Shown: positions 42,768 through 51,253 of the stretch, piece after piece
How the letters are laid out: each line of letters opens with the position of its first letter
Position numbering within the stretch: the first letter of the stretch is position 1
Source: Streptomyces sp. DSM 15324
GTDB taxonomy: Bacteria > Actinomycetota > Actinomycetes > Streptomycetales > Streptomycetaceae
Assembly: GCF_001514285.1 (NCBI RefSeq)
Contig: NZ_KQ949023.1
Location: 806,001 to 870,000, forward strand
Direction: 5' to 3'
DNA length: 64,000 bases
Notes under the pieces: model-generated
The model's database searches: none
The model's input: the letters and a program-made list of their open reading frames with translations, nothing else
Told to the model about the DNA's origin: nothing
Made by a program: the position numbers and the translations under genes

Positions 42768-43685
42768 TCAGGCGGCGCCGTGCTCGGAGAGGAGCTCACG
42801 AGCGGCGTCGAGGTCGTCGGGGGTCTTCAGCGCGAGCGTCTTCACGCCGGGCAGGGCGCGCTTGGCGAGGCCGACCAGCGTGCCGCCGGGGCAGACCTCG
42901 ATGATCGCGGTCGCGCCGAGCTCCTTGAAGGTCTCCATGCACAGGTCCCAGCGCACCGGGTTGGCGATCTGGCCCACCAGCCGCTCCAGCACCTCGGCGC
43001 CGGTCGCGACGGTCCCGCCGTCCTTGTTGGAGACGTACACGACCTTCGGGTCGGCCGGGGCCAGCTCCGCGGCGGCCTCGGCGAGGATCTCGACGGCCGG
43101 GGCCATGTGGTGCGTGTGGAACGCGCCGGCGACCTTCAGCGGGACGACCTTGCGGACGCCCTCGGGCTTGTCCTCGTTCAGTGCGGCGAGCTGCTCCAGG
43201 GTGCCGGCCGCGACGATCTGGCCCGCGCCGTTGACGTTCGCCGGGGTCAGCCCGAGCTTCTCCAGATGCGGCACGGTCACCTCGGGGTCGCCGCCGAGCA
43301 GCGCCGACATCCCGGTCGCGGTGATCGCGGCGGCCTCGGCCATGGCCAGGCCGCGGCGGCGGACCAGGGTCAGCGCGGCGGTGTCGTCGAGGACGCCCGC
43401 GAAGGCGGCCGCGGTGATCTCGCCGACGCTGTGACCGGCGACCGCGCCGGGCGTCACGGCACCCAGCGCCGTGGCGGAGACGATCCCGGCCGCCACCAGC
43501 AGCGGCTGGGCGATCGCGGTGTCACGGATCTCGTCGGCGTCGGCGTGCGTGCCGTAGTGCACCAGGTCGAGATCGACGGCCGCCGACAGGGTACGCAGGC
43601 GGTCCTCGACACCGGGGAGGTCGAGCCAGGGGGTCAGGAAGCCGGGCGTCTGGGCGCCCTGGCCGGGAGCGACGAGTACGAGCAC
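42768..43685 (-). CDS. fabD: malonyl-CoA:ACP transacylase
   Basis: 305 residues from GTG 43685 (VLVLVAPGQGAQTPGFLTPWL, the usual start of this family). Nucleophile Ser in VAGHSVGEITAA, Arg in LVRRRGLAMAEA, and catalytic His in GAFHTHHMAPA. It loads malonyl units on ACP and in streptomycetes also serves polyketide pathways. A GTG at 43691 is a less likely start. FasR lies 89 bases upstream on the same strand. Confidence 0.96.
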   Translation of the reverse strand: MLVLVAPGQGAQTPGFLTPWLDLPGVEDRLRTLSAAVDLDLVHYGTHADADEIRDTAIAQPLLVAAGIVSATALGAVTPGAVAGHSVGEITAAAFAGVLDDTAALTLVRRRGLAMAEAAAITATGMSALLGGDPEVTVPHLEKLGLTPANVNGAGQIVAAGTLEQLAALNEDKPEGVRKVVPLKVAGAFHTHHMAPAVEILAEAAAELAPADPKVVYVSNKDGGTVATGAEVLERLVGQIANPVRWDLCMETFKELGATAIIEVCPGGTLVGLAKRALPGVKTLALKTPDDLDAARELLSEHGAA

Positions 43686-43751
43686 TCTCACACTCTCTCT
43701 TGTGGACGGCCGAGGCCGCCCGTGGGGACAGGGACGAAGAACGGCAGGGGG

Positions 43752-43772
43752 TTTTGTGGGCCCCCGACAAAA
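43752..43772. promoter_or_regulatory. candidate FasR operator, TTTTGT-N9-ACAAAA
   Basis: A perfect 6-bp inverted repeat in the fasR-fabD gap, two bases from the fasR stop and some 65 bases before fabD. FasR is known to activate the fab operon by binding upstream of fabD; this is the only AT-rich palindrome there. Confidence 0.5.
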
Positions 43773-43774
43773 GC

Positions 43775-44986
43775 CTATGTCTGGGGATCCCCGTCGACGA
43801 GGCGCCCCAGGATGAGCGCGATCCTCAGGGTGAATGCGGAGCGTACATCGGATGGCGACCAACCGGTGACGTCAGTCACACGTCGGAGCCGGTAGCGGAC
43901 GGTGTTGGGATGCACGAACAGCATCCGCGCCGCGCCCTCCAGACTGCTCGCCTGTTCGAGATAGACCGAGAGCGTCTCCAGCAACGCGGAGCCGGCCTCC
44001 TCCAGCGGTCTGTAGATCTCCTCCACCAACTGCTCGCGCGCGCTGGGATCACCGGCGATCGCGCGCTCCGGAAGCAGATCGTCCGCCAGGACCGGGCGCG
44101 GCGCGTCCTGCCAGGCGGAACACGCCTTGAGGCCCGCGGCGGCGGCCTGCGCGGACCGGGTGGCCGCCAGCAGGTCGGGCACCACCGGCCCGGCCACGAC
44201 CGGACCGGCGGCGAACGGCCCGATCAGGGACTTCGCCACGGCGATCGGATTGTCGCTGCCACCCGCGATGACGACCAGCCGCGAGCCGAGCACCCCGGTG
44301 AGCACCTGGAGTTTGGCGTGCCGGGAAGCGCGCCGGATGGCCTCGACGGTCAGCTCGGAGTCCCCGTCGGGCGCGGTGCCGAGCACCACGCACACATGTT
44401 CGGGAGCGTTCCAGCCGAGCGCGGCGGCCCGGCTCACGGCACCCTCGTCGGCCTCCCCGCTGAGCACGGCGTTGACGACCAGCGACTCCAGCCGGGCGTC
44501 CCAGGCACCGCGCGCCTCGGCGGCCTGCGCGTACACCTGGGCGGTCGCGAAGGCGATCTCGCGCGCGTAGACGAGCAGTGCCTCGCGCAGCACGCCCTCG
44601 TCCCCGGGCGCCGCGACCTCGTCGATCGCGGACTCCATGACCTCGATCGTGGTGCGCACCATCTCCACCGTCTGGCGCAGCGTGATGGCCCGGGTCAGCT
44701 CCCGGGGAGCGGTCCCGAACACATCGGTGGAGATCGCCTGCGGGGCGTCCGGGTGCCGGAACCACTCCGTGAAGGCGGCGATGCCGGCCTGGGCGACCAG
44801 CCCGATCCAGGAACGGTTCTCCGGGGGCATCGCCCGGTACCACGGAAGCGTCTCGTCCATCCGTGCGATGGCCTGCGCGGCGAGGCTCCCGGCGGACTTC
44901 ACCAGCCGCTTCAGGGTCGCGGGATGCGGGTGGGCGGGGTGCGCTGCCGCGTCGGGGAGGGTGGTTTCGGGTTCGGGCACGTGCAC
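43775..44986 (-). CDS. fasR: FasR, PucR-type activator of fatty-acid synthesis genes
   Basis: 403 residues, GTG 44986. The C-terminal PucR helix-turn-helix is LETLSVYLEQASSLEGAARMLFVHPNTVRYRLRRVTDVTGWSPSDVRSAFTLRIALILGRL. The central region (APEHVCVVLGTAPDGDSELTVEAIRRASR) is the GGDEF-like CdaR part. Location directly before fabD-fabH-acpP-fabF identifies it as FasR, the essential activator described in S. coelicolor. It probably senses acyl-CoA or acyl-ACP status. Confidence 0.95.
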   Translation of the reverse strand: MHVPEPETTLPDAAAHPAHPHPATLKRLVKSAGSLAAQAIARMDETLPWYRAMPPENRSWIGLVAQAGIAAFTEWFRHPDAPQAISTDVFGTAPRELTRAITLRQTVEMVRTTIEVMESAIDEVAAPGDEGVLREALLVYAREIAFATAQVYAQAAEARGAWDARLESLVVNAVLSGEADEGAVSRAAALGWNAPEHVCVVLGTAPDGDSELTVEAIRRASRHAKLQVLTGVLGSRLVVIAGGSDNPIAVAKSLIGPFAAGPVVAGPVVPDLLAATRSAQAAAAGLKACSAWQDAPRPVLADDLLPERAIAGDPSAREQLVEEIYRPLEEAGSALLETLSVYLEQASSLEGAARMLFVHPNTVRYRLRRVTDVTGWSPSDVRSAFTLRIALILGRLVDGDPQT

Positions 44987-45072
44987 AAGGTTGCCTTATC
45001 GGGAGGGCGATGTGCGTGGCCGGGGCCTCATGGGGGCCGACTCGCGCGCCCGAGGGCTACCGTGGGGGCGTG

Positions 45073-45729
45073 ATGGACGTACGCCGCGCCGACGAGCGCT
45101 ACCCCGGAGGGGACCCGGCGGCCGGCATCGAGACCCGGCACGCCTTCTCCTTCGGGTCCCACTACGATCCCGACAACCTCCGCTTCGGCGCGCTGATCGC
45201 CTGCAACGAGGAGCGGCTCGCCCCCGGCGCCGGCTTCGACGAGCACCCCCACAGCCACACCGAGATCGTCACCTGGGTCGTGCGGGGGCAGCTGACGCAC
45301 CGCGACTCACGGGGACACGAGACGACGGTCCGGCCGGGGGACGTGCAGCGCCTCAGCTCGGCGGACGGCGTCCGGCACGTCGAGCGCAACGACGGCACGG
45401 CCCCCCTCACCTTCGTGCAGATGTGGCTGGCCCCGCTGGACCCCGGCGGCGACCCGACGTACGAGATCGTCCACGGCATCGCGGACGCCACGCCCTACGC
45501 CGTCCCCGCCGCCGGGGCGATGCTCCACGTACGACGGCTGGTGCCGGGGGAGCGGACGGCGGTGCCGGACGCGTCCCGCGTGTACGTCCACGTGGTGCGC
45601 GGCACCGTCCGGTTGGGCCCGCACGACCTGGGCCCCGGGGACGCGGTGCGCGCCGCCGACGAGAAGGACCTCGACCTGCTCACCCTGACCGGCCCGGCGG
45701 AGGTGCTGATGTGGGAGCTGTCGGGCTAG
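45073..45729 (+). CDS. pirin-family protein
   Basis: 218 residues, ATG 45073 (a GTG directly before it is also possible). The cupin metal site is FDEHPHSHTEIVTWVVRG (His, His, His, with Glu), after AFSFGSHYDPDNLRFGALIACNEERLAPGAGF. Pirins bind Fe or Ni; some are quercetinases and in Streptomyces one modulates beta-oxidation and redox state. Divergent from fasR across 86 bp, which makes a metabolic link to fatty acids plausible but unproven. Confidence 0.9.
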   Translation: MDVRRADERYPGGDPAAGIETRHAFSFGSHYDPDNLRFGALIACNEERLAPGAGFDEHPHSHTEIVTWVVRGQLTHRDSRGHETTVRPGDVQRLSSADGVRHVERNDGTAPLTFVQMWLAPLDPGGDPTYEIVHGIADATPYAVPAAGAMLHVRRLVPGERTAVPDASRVYVHVVRGTVRLGPHDLGPGDAVRAADEKDLDLLTLTGPAEVLMWELSG

Positions 45730-45741
45730 CGGGCGTTGCCC

Positions 45742-46572
45742 CTAGGAGCCGGCCGCCGCGGCCTCCGCCAGCACCGCGTCCGTGAACGGCGGCCACGCCT
45801 CCACCGCCCACGGCCCGAAGGCGCGGTCCGTCAGCGCGACGGTCGCCAGCCCCGCGGCCGGGTCGATCCACAGGAACGTACCGGACTGGCCGAAGTGGCC
45901 GAAGGTGCGCGGGGAGGACGAACTCCCCGTCCAGTGCGGGGACTTGCCGTCGCGGATCTCGAAGCCGAGGCCCCAGTCGTTGGGGTTGTGGTGGCCGAAG
46001 CCCGGCAGGACGCCCTTCGTGCCGGGGTACTGCACGCTCATCGCCTCCGCGACCGTGCGCGGGTCCAGCAGCCGCGGCGCCTGCACCTCGGCCGCGAAGC
46101 GGAGCAGGTCCTCGACCGTGGAGACGCCGTCCTTCGCGGGGGAGCCGTCCAGCGTGGTGGCCGTCATCCCCAGCGGCTCCAGCACCGCCTGCCGCAGATA
46201 CTCCGCGAACGGGATGTCCGTGGCCTTCGCGAGATGGTCGCCGAGCTGCTCGAACCCGGCGTTGGAGTACAGCCGCCGCTCCCCGGGCGCCGCCGTCACC
46301 CGGTGCTCGTCGAAGGCGAGTCCCGAGGTGTGCGCGAGGAGGTGCCGGACCGTCGCCCCGGGCGGACCGGCCGGCTCGTCCAGCTCCACCGCCCCCTCCT
46401 CGTAAGCCACGAGCACGGCGTAGGCGGCGAGCGGCTTGGTGACCGAGGCCAGCGGGAAGCGCCGCCCGACCGGCCCGTGGGTGCCCAGGACCGTGCCGTC
46501 GGCCCGGACGACACCCGCGGCGGCGGAAGGAACCGGCCAGTTCTCGATCAGCGCAAGGCTCTTCAGCGACAT
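45742..46572 (-). CDS. serine hydrolase (beta-lactamase-related)
   Basis: 276 residues. SxxK in PLASVTKPLAAYAVL, YxN in RLYSNAGFEQLGDHL, and HFGQSGTFLW near the C-terminus in place of KTG. Shorter than the esterase at 32-33 kb (381). No signal peptide, so it acts inside the cell. Such DD-peptidase-fold hydrolases often act on esters or small peptides. Convergent with pirin at a 12-bp gap. Confidence 0.88.
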   Translation of the reverse strand: MSLKSLALIENWPVPSAAAGVVRADGTVLGTHGPVGRRFPLASVTKPLAAYAVLVAYEEGAVELDEPAGPPGATVRHLLAHTSGLAFDEHRVTAAPGERRLYSNAGFEQLGDHLAKATDIPFAEYLRQAVLEPLGMTATTLDGSPAKDGVSTVEDLLRFAAEVQAPRLLDPRTVAEAMSVQYPGTKGVLPGFGHHNPNDWGLGFEIRDGKSPHWTGSSSSPRTFGHFGQSGTFLWIDPAAGLATVALTDRAFGPWAVEAWPPFTDAVLAEAAAAGS

Positions 46573-46771
46573 GCCGACGAGCCTAAGGGCTCACAGCGGC
46601 AACTCCGGCAAGGGGGTCGGGCTCGGACTTGAAGCCCGGAGACACCTACGGCGGCCCGGCCTCGGCGGACGGCGGCGGCGTCCTCGGGCAGCGCCCGGCG
46701 CGCAGCGGTCACGGTCCCGCGCGTCCATCGGCGTGATCAGGCCGCGTCCCCTCAATTCTTACCGATTCCGC

Positions 46772-46802
46772 TTGCTTGGAGCCCACTCCAAGGTCATAGC
46801 GT
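46772..46802 (+). promoter_or_regulatory. MerR-type promoter, 19-bp spacer with palindrome
   Basis: TTGCTT (46772-46777) and TAGCGT (46797-46802) are separated by 19 bases. The palindrome CTTGGAG-CCCA-CTCCAAG (46775-46792) lies over the spacer, as in MerR/SoxR-regulated promoters, where the activator untwists the long spacer. The ATG at 46810 would make a leaderless message. Confidence 0.85.
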
Positions 46803-46809
46803 GGAGGCC

Positions 46810-47304
46810 ATGACGGTGTTGCAGACCACGCCCGTGACCACCGAGCAAGCCCCGAGCCCCGCAGACGTCTGCTCCGCGCCACCACCGCGGCATCCCCGCC
46901 CCGACGGGCAGGACAGCTACACGATCAGCGAGGTCGTCGCGTTCACCGGCCTGACGGCCCACACCCTGCGCTGGTACGAGCGGATCGGGCTGATGTCCCA
47001 CATCGACCGCTCGCACACCGGCCAGCGCCGCTACAGCAACCGGGACCTCGACTGGCTCGACCTCGTCGGCAAGCTGCGGCTCACCGGCATGCCGGTCGCC
47101 GACATGGTGCGGTACGCCGAGCTGGTGCGCGAGGGCGACAGCACCTACGGGGAGCGCTACGCGCTGCTGGAGGCGACGCGGCGGGACGTCACGGCCCGGA
47201 TCGCCGAGCTCCAGGACACGCTCGCCGTGCTCGACCGCAAGATCATGTTCTATGCGGACGCCTCACGCGTCCAGGCGTACGAAAGGGAGAGGACCACCCG
47301 ATGA
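46810..47304 (+). CDS. MerR-family regulator
   Basis: 164 residues from ATG 46810. After a 38-residue Pro-rich head comes the MerR HTH (SYTISEVVAFTGLTAHTLRWYERIGLMSHIDRSHTGQRRYSNRDLDWLDLVGKLRLTGMPVADMVRYAELVREG) and a dimerisation coiled coil (RDVTARIAELQDTLAVLDRKIMFYADAS). No metal-binding Cys cluster, so it is of the small-molecule or stress type. Its stop overlaps the start of an aldo/keto reductase (ATGA), so it regulates its own operon through the spacer palindrome. Confidence 0.92.
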   Translation: MTVLQTTPVTTEQAPSPADVCSAPPPRHPRPDGQDSYTISEVVAFTGLTAHTLRWYERIGLMSHIDRSHTGQRRYSNRDLDWLDLVGKLRLTGMPVADMVRYAELVREGDSTYGERYALLEATRRDVTARIAELQDTLAVLDRKIMFYADASRVQAYERERTTR

Positions 47305-48317
47305 CCGACAGCAGGATCCCGACCGTGCGACTCGGCGCCGACGGCCCCGAGGTCGGCGTCCAGGGCCTCGGCTGCATGGGCATGAGCTTCGCGTACGGCC
47401 CCTCGGACGCGGCCGAGTCCCGGGCCGCCCTGGAGCGCGCCCTGGAGCTCGGCGTCACCCTGTACGACACGGCGGACGCCTACGGCGCCGGGGAGAACGA
47501 GCGGTTCCTGTCCCCGTTCTTCCGGGCGCACCGCGACGAGGTCGTCATCGCCACCAAGTTCGCCCTGTCGATCCCTGCGGACGACCCCACGCGCCGGGTC
47601 GTCCGCAACGACGCGCCGTACATCCGGGAGGCCGTCGAGGCGAGCCTGAAGCGGCTGGACGTCGACGTCATCGACCTCTACTACATGCACCGCCGCGATG
47701 TGGACGTGCCGATCGAGGACACCGTCGGGGTGATGGCCGAGCTGGTCCGTGAGGGCAAGGTCAAGCAGCTGGGCCTGAGCGAGGTGACGGCGGCCGAGCT
47801 GCGCGCCGCGCACGCCGTGCACCCGATCGCCGCCCTGCAGTCAGAGTGGTCCCTGTTCAGCCGGGACATCGAGGCCAGGGTCGTCCCGGCCGCCGCCGAG
47901 CTCGGCGTGACCCTGGTTCCGTACTCCCCGCTCGGCCGGGGCTTCCTCACCGGCTCCTTCGCCGACGCCGCCCAGGACCTCACCGCCGACGACTTCCGCC
48001 GGACGCAGCCCCGCTTCACCGGCGAGAACGCGGCCGCCAACGGCGCCCTGCTGGAGCCGGTCCGCGCGCTGGCCGAGGCGCGCGACGCGACGCCGGGGCA
48101 GATAGCCCTCGCCTGGGTCCACCAGCAGAGCGAGATCCACGGTCTCCCGCTGGTCCCGATCCCGGGCACGCGCAAGGCGACGAGGGTGGAGGAGAACACG
48201 GCGGCGGCGGCGATCCGTCTGACGCCGGAGGAACTGGCGGTGCTGGACCCGATCGCGGCCCAGGTGGCGGGCGACCGTTACGCGGACATGCGGTTCGCCT
48301 CGGCCGGCCGCGAGTAG
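47301..48317 (+). CDS. aldo/keto reductase
   Basis: 338 residues. The catalytic tetrad is present: Asp and Tyr in LYDTADAYGAGENE, Lys in VVIATKF, His in LYYMHRRD. QSEWSLFSRDIE and VPIPGTRK are the NADPH-side signatures. It reduces aldehydes or ketones; the MerR partner suggests induction by a toxic carbonyl. The stop abuts the next, convergent gene with no spacer. Confidence 0.93.
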   Translation: MTDSRIPTVRLGADGPEVGVQGLGCMGMSFAYGPSDAAESRAALERALELGVTLYDTADAYGAGENERFLSPFFRAHRDEVVIATKFALSIPADDPTRRVVRNDAPYIREAVEASLKRLDVDVIDLYYMHRRDVDVPIEDTVGVMAELVREGKVKQLGLSEVTAAELRAAHAVHPIAALQSEWSLFSRDIEARVVPAAAELGVTLVPYSPLGRGFLTGSFADAAQDLTADDFRRTQPRFTGENAAANGALLEPVRALAEARDATPGQIALAWVHQQSEIHGLPLVPIPGTRKATRVEENTAAAAIRLTPEELAVLDPIAAQVAGDRYADMRFASAGRE

Positions 48318-49163
48318 TCACAGCTCGGACAGCAGTTCCGCCTTCTTCGCGGAGAACTCCTCGTCGGTCACCAGACCGGACCGGTGCAGTTCTCCCAGAT
48401 GCCTGATCCGTTCGGCGATGTCCGAGGGATCACGCCGGGGGCCCGTGACCGAGGCCACGGACCCCCGCGTGCGGACGGCGGCCAGGACCGCAGCCGCGAA
48501 CGGCAGCGACTCGTGCACCGGCCCGTACCCCAGCCCGAACACCACGGTCCCCGGGTCCTGGTCGGCCTGTGCCGGGGAGTCTTCACCGCGCACCAGCCGC
48601 AGATGCCCCTCGAACACCTCCGGCGACCGCCACTCCACCCCGCTCAGCTCGGACACCGCGAAACTCTGGTCCCCGGCCTTCCACTTCGCCGACGACGCCC
48701 CCGTCCAGGACCATCTGAACCGCACGGTCCGGCCGTCGAAGGACGCCTTCCCGTCGTACGCCTTGAACGCGCGCGGCGCCTCCGGCGCGGGCACGAGGAA
48801 CCGTTCCGCCGGGCCGGACTCCTTCAGCTCCGCCAGCCGGGAGCGCAGCTCGTCGGCGTAGTACTCCGCGAGCACCTCCCGCTCGGCGGGCAGCACCAGC
48901 CGGTAGGGGTCGGAGCCGTCCTTGAGCTGGCCCGCCGCCGCCTCGATCAGCGGATCGGCCCCCGCCCGCGGCTCCGCGCGCAGCACGACGGTCCCGCGCC
49001 GGCCCGGGGAGAGCGTCACCCCGGCCAGGGCGGTGAGCGGAATTCTTCGTTCACCCAGCGCCGACAGCAGCTTGGGTGTGCGCATCCCCCGTTCGTAGCG
49101 GATGAGGACGGAGTCGGACTCGAACTCCCAGGCGGCATGAAATCCGGCCAGTACGTCACCCAT
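48318..49163 (-). CDS. DUF4429 protein with C-terminal SHOCT domain
   Basis: 281 residues, ATG 49163. Two DUF4429 (PH-like) copies occupy residues 1-110 (GFHAAWEFESDSVLIRYERG) and about 125-225 (FKAYDGKASFDGRTVRFRW). The end DIAERIRHLGELHRSGLVTDEEFSAKKAELLSEL is a SHOCT oligomerisation module. Family of unknown function, widespread in streptomycetes. Convergent and touching the aldo/keto reductase gene. Confidence 0.88.
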   Translation of the reverse strand: MGDVLAGFHAAWEFESDSVLIRYERGMRTPKLLSALGERRIPLTALAGVTLSPGRRGTVVLRAEPRAGADPLIEAAAGQLKDGSDPYRLVLPAEREVLAEYYADELRSRLAELKESGPAERFLVPAPEAPRAFKAYDGKASFDGRTVRFRWSWTGASSAKWKAGDQSFAVSELSGVEWRSPEVFEGHLRLVRGEDSPAQADQDPGTVVFGLGYGPVHESLPFAAAVLAAVRTRGSVASVTGPRRDPSDIAERIRHLGELHRSGLVTDEEFSAKKAELLSEL

Positions 49164-49229
49164 GCGGCTCATCGTATGCGGGACACGCATCGTCGTCCCC
49201 TCCCCGCGCACGCCGCGATTCCTGCGTCT

Positions 49230-50447
49230 CTACGCGCGTCCAGCCGTCGTCGTGTCGGACAAACCCTCCCGGCAGGCGCCGAAGTCGTCGGCGCACTCCA
49301 CCGAACGGTACGCGCCGGAGCCGATGTCGGCGAGGTTGCGCAGACTGTCGGTGCCGGGCACGAAGTAGCCGCCGTGGCCCTGCGCGTCCTCGGAGGACAG
49401 CACCCGCGCCCCGAACGCCCGCGCCATCGGGTCCTCGCCGTGCCCGAGCCCGCCGACCTCCAGGTGCGGGACGTCCCCCACCCAGTCGTCGGCGTCCCGC
49501 ATCGCCCACACCCGGGCGCCGGTGCCCAGCTCGGCGGCCTTCTCCACCCGCATGCCGGGGCTGCCCGCCACCGCGATGTCGCTCACCCGGTCCGGCAGCG
49601 TGTGCGCGGCGACCCCGCACAGCACCGAGCCGTAGCTGTGGCAGAACAGGGAGACGGGCGAGGTGCCCGGCAGGGCGCGCAGCAGGGCGGTGAGCCGTAC
49701 GGCGCCGTTCTCGGCGCGCATCGCGGTCGCCGAGTCGATGCCGAGGCCGTCGGGGGCGGTGTAGTCGGCCCAGGCGATCACGGCGGTCCGGGTCGAGGGG
49801 CTCGCCTCGCGCTCGGCCGTGTACAGCGCCTCGGCCATGCCGACGGGCGCCGCATACCTGCGGTTGGTGCGCTGGAAGGTGAGCAGATCGGTGTCGACGC
49901 CGGGGACGACGACGGAGATCCGCTCGGCGGTGTCCAGGTCGCCGAAGACCTCGGCGGCCCGGCCCGAGCCCTCCGGGTCGAAGGCGAGGATGTGCCGGGC
50001 GGGGTCGCTCAGCGACTCGTAGCGGTGCATGCGCCGCCCGGCCTCCTGCTGTCCGGCGGGCGTGAGCCGGCTGTCGTGCATCCGCCGGCGCTCGACACGG
50101 GTCTGCTGGTGCAGCGCGATCCGGTTGGCCCGGTAGCGCAGCTGCACGGGGGCGCCGTTCATGTTGCCCACGGCGAGCGCGTAGTCACGGGCGAGGCCGG
50201 TGCGCTCGGCGGCGGTCAGCGAGGCGAAGAAGCGGGAGATCCGGCCCGGTGCCGTGTCCGGGTCGGGCAGGGCGCGGCCGTCGATCCGGCCGTGCTCCCA
50301 GGCCGAGCGGGAGGCCTTCAGCGCGGTGGTCCCCTGGTGGTGGCGTACGGCGGTCCAGCCGGTGGTCGCCAGCATCACGAACACCACGGCCAGGGCGGGG
50401 AGAGCGCGCCAGAGGCTCAGTTGCGGGGAGGTGTCGAAGGAAGTCAC
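49230..50447 (-). CDS. alpha/beta-hydrolase (DUF1023-like), membrane-anchored
   Basis: 405 residues, GTG 50447. An N-terminal membrane anchor (ALPALAVVFVMLATTGWTAV) is followed by the hydrolase with RISVVVPGVDTDL, the nucleophile elbow LFCHSYGSVLCG, and ARVWAMRDADDWVGDVPH and DAQGHGGYF with the likely Asp and His. DUF1023 proteins are actinobacterial and uncharacterised. No good ribosome site is seen, so the message may be leaderless. Confidence 0.85.
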   Translation of the reverse strand: MTSFDTSPQLSLWRALPALAVVFVMLATTGWTAVRHHQGTTALKASRSAWEHGRIDGRALPDPDTAPGRISRFFASLTAAERTGLARDYALAVGNMNGAPVQLRYRANRIALHQQTRVERRRMHDSRLTPAGQQEAGRRMHRYESLSDPARHILAFDPEGSGRAAEVFGDLDTAERISVVVPGVDTDLLTFQRTNRRYAAPVGMAEALYTAEREASPSTRTAVIAWADYTAPDGLGIDSATAMRAENGAVRLTALLRALPGTSPVSLFCHSYGSVLCGVAAHTLPDRVSDIAVAGSPGMRVEKAAELGTGARVWAMRDADDWVGDVPHLEVGGLGHGEDPMARAFGARVLSSEDAQGHGGYFVPGTDSLRNLADIGSGAYRSVECADDFGACREGLSDTTTAGRA

Positions 50448-50539
50448 TGGGAGGACACACTAGGAGAACGGGAGGATCTCAGGTTAATAAAGTGGCGGGG
50501 ATCACGTTTCGACCGGCGTGTCGAGGGTCATAGGACCTT

Positions 50540-51187
50540 TCAGCCCTTTCGCCAGTCTCCCAGCAGAGCCGGTCCGACCTGGTCGAGGCAGCGGGAGATC
50601 ACCGTGTGGATGCCGGCGAGGCTGAACTCCCCCTCCGCCTGGGCCACCCACTGCCGCTCGGCCATCCGCATCACTCCGCTGAACACCGCCACCGCGAGCC
50701 GCGGCCGCGGATCGGCGTCCACGTCCAGGCCCTCCCGCCCGGCGATGACGCGGGCGAGGGTCTCCTCGACCTCGGTCGACCGCCGAAGATACGCGGCGAG
50801 CAGCACCGGCGTCGACTCGATCACCCGGTACATCCGCAGATACAGCTCCACGGGTACGACGGTCTCCACGACCTCGTGGAGGGAGGACCAGCCGTCCAGC
50901 ACGGCCTGCCGCAGCGCCTCCAACGGCGGCTCGTGCGCCGGACGCTCCCGCACGGCCTGCACGAACCGCTCCACGGTCAGCTCCGCCAGGCCGAGCGCGG
51001 CCTCCTCCTTGCCGGCGAAGTAGCGGAAGAAGGTGCGCGGGGAGACGTCGACGGCCTCGGCGACCGCGTCGACGGTGGTGTGCTCGTACCCGCGCGACAC
51101 GAACAGCTCCACGGCGGCCCGCAGCAGCGCGTCCCGGGTGCGCCGCTTCTTGCGCTCGCGCAGCGTCTGTTCACGCGGTGTCTGCAT
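50540..51187 (-). CDS. TetR-family regulator of the adjacent MFS pump
   Basis: 215 residues, ATG 51187. The HTH is TRDALLRAAVELFVSRGYEHTTVDAVAEAVDVSPRTFFRYFAGKEEAAL. Divergent from a DHA2-type efflux pump across 66 bp holding a GTCAGT-T-ACTGAC palindrome right at its own start, the standard arrangement for a drug-responsive repressor. Confidence 0.93.
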   Translation of the reverse strand: MQTPREQTLRERKKRRTRDALLRAAVELFVSRGYEHTTVDAVAEAVDVSPRTFFRYFAGKEEAALGLAELTVERFVQAVRERPAHEPPLEALRQAVLDGWSSLHEVVETVVPVELYLRMYRVIESTPVLLAAYLRRSTEVEETLARVIAGREGLDVDADPRPRLAVAVFSGVMRMAERQWVAQAEGEFSLAGIHTVISRCLDQVGPALLGDWRKG

Positions 51188-51191
51188 AGGT

Positions 51192-51204
51192 GTCAGTTAC
51201 TGAC
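51192..51204. promoter_or_regulatory. TetR operator candidate, GTCAGT-T-ACTGAC
   Basis: Perfect 6-bp inverted repeat five bases upstream of the tetR start codon. A related TGTCAATTGTCA lies at 51219-51230, so there may be two sites in the gap. Confidence 0.7.
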
Positions 51205-51253
51205 TTGTGAACTCGTTTGTCAATTGTCAGCGGCTGTCCCTAGCCTCGGGCGC

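Noticed and set aside
48384..51023. Long plus-strand frame over three minus-strand genes
   Set aside because: Low-complexity Arg/Gly/Pro content, no ribosome site, and the opposite strand holds DUF4429, DUF1023-like and TetR genes.
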